From contig WQTP01000040.1 of NCBI GenBank assembly GCA_009786195.1, positions 1 to 35,834 of the forward strand: DNA of 35,834 bases, read 5' to 3'. The translations under genes were made by a program, and so were the position numbers. The notes beneath the pieces were generated by a model that made no database searches, was not told the origin of the DNA, and saw nothing but the letters and a program-made list of their open reading frames with translations. This document shows positions 32,631 through 35,834 of the stretch, in pieces. Source of the DNA: Candidatus Saccharimonadota bacterium. GTDB lineage: Bacteria > Patescibacteriota > Saccharimonadia > Saccharimonadales > Saccharimonadaceae. Within the stretch, counting starts at the first letter, position 1. Each line of letters opens with the position of its first letter.

Positions 32631-32972
32631 GTGATCGTGTGATATTACACACGAGATGTACCTTATACCCCCATTTTAACCTCAAGCGCGAATGTTGGCA
32701 AGTCCACATTTCGCGCCTGATGTGTTAGGTTACGCGCGGAGAAAGTATCTACCCTCCACTTTTCGCTACATCAGTTCGCAGTTCAATAACGAATCGCGAG
32801 CGCTCACGGTAGCAATCGGCGCGTATCTAACCCTCTCGACCGGCGGGCCCCAAGTGTGAGGTGGGTCGCGCTTGCGTCTCGTTTCGATGCAGCCCCTATG
32901 GGGTGTGTCGAGAGGTCGAATAACCCGCTAGTCGGAGCGATGCCCACCCTTGCTCAGGCCGGCGGGTTTTTT
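32631..32972 (+). ncRNA. Unidentified structured non-coding RNA, about 345 nt
   Basis: Own promoter and terminator (AACCCGC...GCGGGTT-TTTT), no ORF, many complementary segments including CCTCTCGAC/GTCGAGAGG and GCGCGAATGT/ACATTtCGCGC. Confidence 0.7.
32922..32972 (+). terminator. Intrinsic terminator of ncRNA candidate
   Basis: AACCCGC (32922-32928) pairs with GCGGGTT (32962-32968) followed by T-run; inner GAGC/GCTC. Confidence 0.7.
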
Positions 32973-32978
32973 GATGAC

Positions 32979-33008
32979 TTGACACGCTGGGCTAACGTCT
33001 GCTAGAAT
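32979..33008 (+). promoter_or_regulatory. trpB leader promoter TTGACA-N18-TAGAAT
   Basis: -35 32979-32984, -10 33003-33008. Confidence 0.8.
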
Positions 33009-33015
33009 ACTGACC

Positions 33016-33069
33016 ATGCTTAAACAAAATAACAACTTGTGGACCTGGCTCTGGCTTTTGCCGGACTAG
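33016..33069 (+). CDS. trpL: trp leader peptide MLKQNNNLWTWLWLLPD
   Basis: 17-aa ORF with three Trp codons within five (WTWLW), leaderless start, upstream of trpB. Confidence 0.85.
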   Translation: MLKQNNNLWTWLWLLPD

Positions 33070-33134
33070 GTTTGCTGTTGCTATTTTGCACCCACCGCGC
33101 GCCTAGTCTGGCCATAACTCGCCCAGACTATTTT
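33060..33134 (+). promoter_or_regulatory. Transcription attenuator with mutually exclusive hairpins
   Basis: A 33060-33070 GCCGGACTAGG pairs with B 33102-33112 CCTAGTCTGGC; B (33104-33111) alternatively pairs with C 33123-33130 CCAGACTA followed by TTTT. Confidence 0.85.
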
Positions 33135-33153
33135 AATTATAAGGAGAAAATTC

Positions 33154-34518
33154 ATGAAAACTATTCCACACAAAATCTATTTAAGTGAAAACGAAATGCC
33201 GCGCCAATACTACAATCTGCGGGCTGATATGCCGAAAAAACCAGCGCCCATGTTGCACCCAAAAACGCTGAAACCGGTAGTTGCGGCTGATCTCACACCA
33301 GTGTTTTGCAAAGAGTTAGTTCGGCAAGAGTTAGATGATACAACTCGATATTTCAATATTCCAAGGGAGATTCGCGATTTTTACAAGATTTTTCGTCCGT
33401 CTCCACTCATTCGCGCTTATGGGTTGGAAAACGAACTTAACACACCAGCCAAAATCTACTATAAATTCGAGGGTAATAATACCAGCGGCAGCCACAAACT
33501 AAATTCGGCGGCGGCCCAAGTGTACTATGCACGAGCTGAGGGCGTCGCAGCGTTAACGACTGAAACTGGCGCTGGCCAATGGGGGACGGCACTGGCCGAA
33601 GCCTGCGCTCATTTTGGCATGCCGTTGACCGTTTACATGGTGCAAGGTTCGTACGAACAAAAACCATTTCGAAAAACTATTATGCGTACTTTTGGTGCAG
33701 AAATCATTGCCAGTCCCAGTAATACCACCAACATTGGTCGTGAAATGTTAAAGAAATTTCCGGGTACTAGCGGCAGCCTCGGCTGTGCGATTTCTGAGGC
33801 AGTAGAAAAAGCTGTTTCATCAGAAAATACACGCTATGTGCTAGGTTCGGTACTTAATCAGGTCTTGCTACATCAATCAATTATTGGGTTAGAAGCTGAA
33901 GCGGCCTTTAATAAAATTGGTGATTATCCAGATGTGATTGTTGGTTGTGCTGGCGGCGGCAGTAATTTAGGTGGACTAATTGCACCATTTATGCGTGATA
34001 AATTACTGGGACGTAAAGATATTGACATTGTGGCTGTCGAACCGAAAAGTTGTCCATCATTGACGCGTGGTCAGTTTACTTATGATTTTTGCGATACGGG
34101 ACATCTGACACCACTAGCGAAAATGTATACTCTGGGTTCGGAATTTATCCCGGCGCGCGATCATGCTGGAGGATTACGTTATCATGGTATGTCGCCGATA
34201 GTTTCGCAACTCTACGCGGATGGCCAGTTGCGCGCTGAAGCTTACAAACAAACAGAAGTTTTTGAAGCGGCGACGTTGTTCGCTCGTGTTGAGCAAATCT
34301 TGCCAGCACCCGAGTCGGCTCATGCTATCAAAGGCGCAATTGAAATCGCTAAAAAATGTCGCGATAATAATCAGTCGAAAACGATTCTGTTTGGATTATC
34401 TGGTACTGGTAATTTTGATTTGTCAGCGTATGAGCAATTCCAAAATGGCAAAATGGTCGATATCATTCCGACTGATGCTGATATCGCGCGATCACTGAAA
34501 ACTTTACCGAAGGTTTAG
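33154..34518 (+). CDS. trpB: TrpB2-type tryptophan synthase beta-like PLP-dependent enzyme
   Basis: RPSPLIRAYGLENEL, KFEGNNTSGSHKLNSA, TETGAGQWGTALA, GCAGGGSNLGGLIAPF, GLRYHGMSPIVS. Confidence 0.93.
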   Translation: MKTIPHKIYLSENEMPRQYYNLRADMPKKPAPMLHPKTLKPVVAADLTPVFCKELVRQELDDTTRYFNIPREIRDFYKIFRPSPLIRAYGLENELNTPAKIYYKFEGNNTSGSHKLNSAAAQVYYARAEGVAALTTETGAGQWGTALAEACAHFGMPLTVYMVQGSYEQKPFRKTIMRTFGAEIIASPSNTTNIGREMLKKFPGTSGSLGCAISEAVEKAVSSENTRYVLGSVLNQVLLHQSIIGLEAEAAFNKIGDYPDVIVGCAGGGSNLGGLIAPFMRDKLLGRKDIDIVAVEPKSCPSLTRGQFTYDFCDTGHLTPLAKMYTLGSEFIPARDHAGGLRYHGMSPIVSQLYADGQLRAEAYKQTEVFEAATLFARVEQILPAPESAHAIKGAIEIAKKCRDNNQSKTILFGLSGTGNFDLSAYEQFQNGKMVDIIPTDADIARSLKTLPKV

Positions 34519-34554
34519 ATTCTGATTCTACTAATATCCCGCTTTGCCCGCCTT

Positions 34555-34661
34555 AGCCCCGGGTCTCTCACCTTTGGCACGCAATTTTCGCCCGTCGTCA
34601 CGGGGAAAATCGCTCTCTCCTCGTCGTAACGGCGGACGGTTTCGGAGAGAAACCCGGGGCT
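34555..34661. repeat. Palindromic repeat family B, copy 2 (between trpB and pth)
   Basis: Arms AGCCCCGGGT/ACCCGGGGCT; core matches 29575-29702. Confidence 0.85.
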
Positions 34662-34710
34662 TGGCTCGTTTGGGGCGAGAGCAGGATTCTATAAAGTCAG
34701 ATTTAATACC

Positions 34711-35241
34711 TTACTTATCAATTGGGCGAGTAATAAAATCTGCGATTTTATCAGCAGCCTCAGTCAGGACTTTGGATAATTGTGCGCGTTCGTCTTTGGA
34801 AAATTTACTGAGGACAAAATCAATATCGCCGATTTGGGCGCGCAGATCGTTATCAGTACCAATGCGCAAGCGAATGTAATTTTCGCCCAATATTGCCGAA
34901 ATGGATTTAAGGCCGTTATTACCACCATCACTACCCTTTTCGCGCAAACGGTGCGTGCCGAACGGTAAATTAATATCGTCGCAAATTACCAATAAATTTT
35001 CCGGTGGGATTTTATAAAATTGCATGATTTTCGCAACACTCTGACCAGTCAAATTATAGAATAATTGCGGTTTGGTCAACAGAACATCGTCGTGACGCGC
35101 GATTTCCGCCGACAACTTTTTGTCAAATTTCCATTTAACGTTCCATTTATCGGCCAAATAATCGCCGACCATAAACCCGATATTATGACGAGTCTTGCGA
35201 TACCCTAAACCCGGATTGCCGAGAAAAATGAGAAGTTTCAT
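34711..35241 (-). CDS. pth: Peptidyl-tRNA hydrolase
   Basis: MKLLIFLGNPGLGYRKTRHNIGFMVGD, LTKPQLFYNLTGQSV, VICDDINLPFGTHRLREKGSDGGNNGLKSI. Confidence 0.95.
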   Translation of the reverse strand: MKLLIFLGNPGLGYRKTRHNIGFMVGDYLADKWNVKWKFDKKLSAEIARHDDVLLTKPQLFYNLTGQSVAKIMQFYKIPPENLLVICDDINLPFGTHRLREKGSDGGNNGLKSISAILGENYIRLRIGTDNDLRAQIGDIDFVLSKFSKDERAQLSKVLTEAADKIADFITRPIDK

Positions 35242-35834
35242 TTCTTGTCCTCGCGATTATTCTTGATTTGTTTTTCATCGCGAAAACTAAATTTGATTGG
35301 CGTGCCGCCCCACCCAAACGCGTCGCGGAATTGTCGTTCGAGATAACGTTTGTATGACCAATGAATGAATTTAAAATGACTGCCGTAAATAACGAACCAC
35401 GGTGGCGACACATCAGTTTGGACGACGTAACGGAATTTCGGATGGGTGTTTTTGAGTCCCGCCGGCGGGTGGCGCAGCACGGCCTTTTGCAGGATTTTGT
35501 TCAGTTCACTCGTCGGAATTTTCTTTTCTCGTTCACGGGCGATGGCGGTCGCTAAGTCGAAAATTTTTGTAACGTTCTTTCCCGTTATGGAACTGGTAAA
35601 AATCACCGACGCCCACGGCACAAAATCAAAAGTCGCACTGATTTGGTGCAGAATTTCGTCGGACGATTGTTCGCCCACCATGTCCCATTTACTAATGACG
35701 ATAATCAGACCGCGACCAGCATCGGCAATCATCCCGGCCAGTTTTTGATCAACGGCCGTGTTTAATTCGCCCACATCCATGATAAGGAGGCAAACGTCGG
35801 ACTCTTCGATGGCGGCCACAGTACGAAGAACGCT
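35238..35834 (-). CDS. der: GTPase Der (EngA), C-terminal part; continues beyond window
   Basis: VISKWDMVG, C-terminal KH-like VVQTDVSPPWFVIYGSHFKFIHWSYKRYLERQFRDAFGWGGTPIKFSFR. Confidence 0.9.
   Translation of the reverse strand, partial: SVLRTVAAIEESDVCLLIMDVGELNTAVDQKLAGMIADAGRGLIIVISKWDMVGEQSSDEILHQISATFDFVPWASVIFTSSITGKNVTKIFDLATAIAREREKKIPTSELNKILQKAVLRHPPAGLKNTHPKFRYVVQTDVSPPWFVIYGSHFKFIHWSYKRYLERQFRDAFGWGGTPIKFSFRDEKQIKNNREDKK

Noticed and set aside
32631-32972. RNase P RNA, tmRNA or SRP RNA assignment for the ncRNA
   Set aside because: None of the conserved cores (GAGGAAAGTC, tmRNA tRNA-like ends with CCA, GGAAG..GCAGC) could be found on either strand by eye.
1-35834. CRISPR array, insertion sequence or prophage genes
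   Set aside because: No regularly spaced repeats, transposase, integrase or phage structural motifs were seen; the repeats present are short palindromic elements and leader RNAs.
1-35834. UGA recoding (as in Gracilibacteria/SR1)
   Set aside because: UGA behaves as a normal stop at well-supported gene ends (e.g. 1738-1740, 5541-5543) and proteins retain expected lengths.

Overview
The window looks like a small-genome Patescibacteria/CPR chromosome, most like Saccharibacteria; the lineage is inferred from gene content and divergence only. It is mainly housekeeping. Plus strand: MGMT-family C-terminus, EamA transporter, rnhA, metK, yvcK, HAD protein, then a dcw cluster (mraZ, small ORF, rsmH, ftsL-like, PBP/ftsI, mraY, ftsW, murG, ftsQ-like). 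Minus strand: PIF1-like helicase, secA, hpf/raiA, serS, PspC and PadR genes, a DUF87/TraG-like ATPase, a sigma4 + HARE-HTH regulator, topA, dprA, pth and der. A lone TrpB2-type trpB is on the plus strand. The main signals outside the coding regions are: (1) a compact ribosome-mediated Trp attenuator upstream of trpB, with a leader peptide containing WTWLW and two mutually exclusive hairpins; (2) a duplicated pseudoknot leader whose pseudoknot competes with an intrinsic terminator, in front of two unrelated small ORFs; (3) an unidentified ~345-nt structured ncRNA with its own promoter and terminator; (4) two families of palindromic repeats, each with one copy in frame inside topA; (5) recurrent leaderless promoters, including a fully overlapping divergent pair; (6) a tRNA-Arg with GCG anticodon flanked by partial tRNA copies; (7) a poly-G frameshifted gene and a tpiA remnant. 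All calls come from reading the sequence and supplied ORFs. No searches or folding programs were run.
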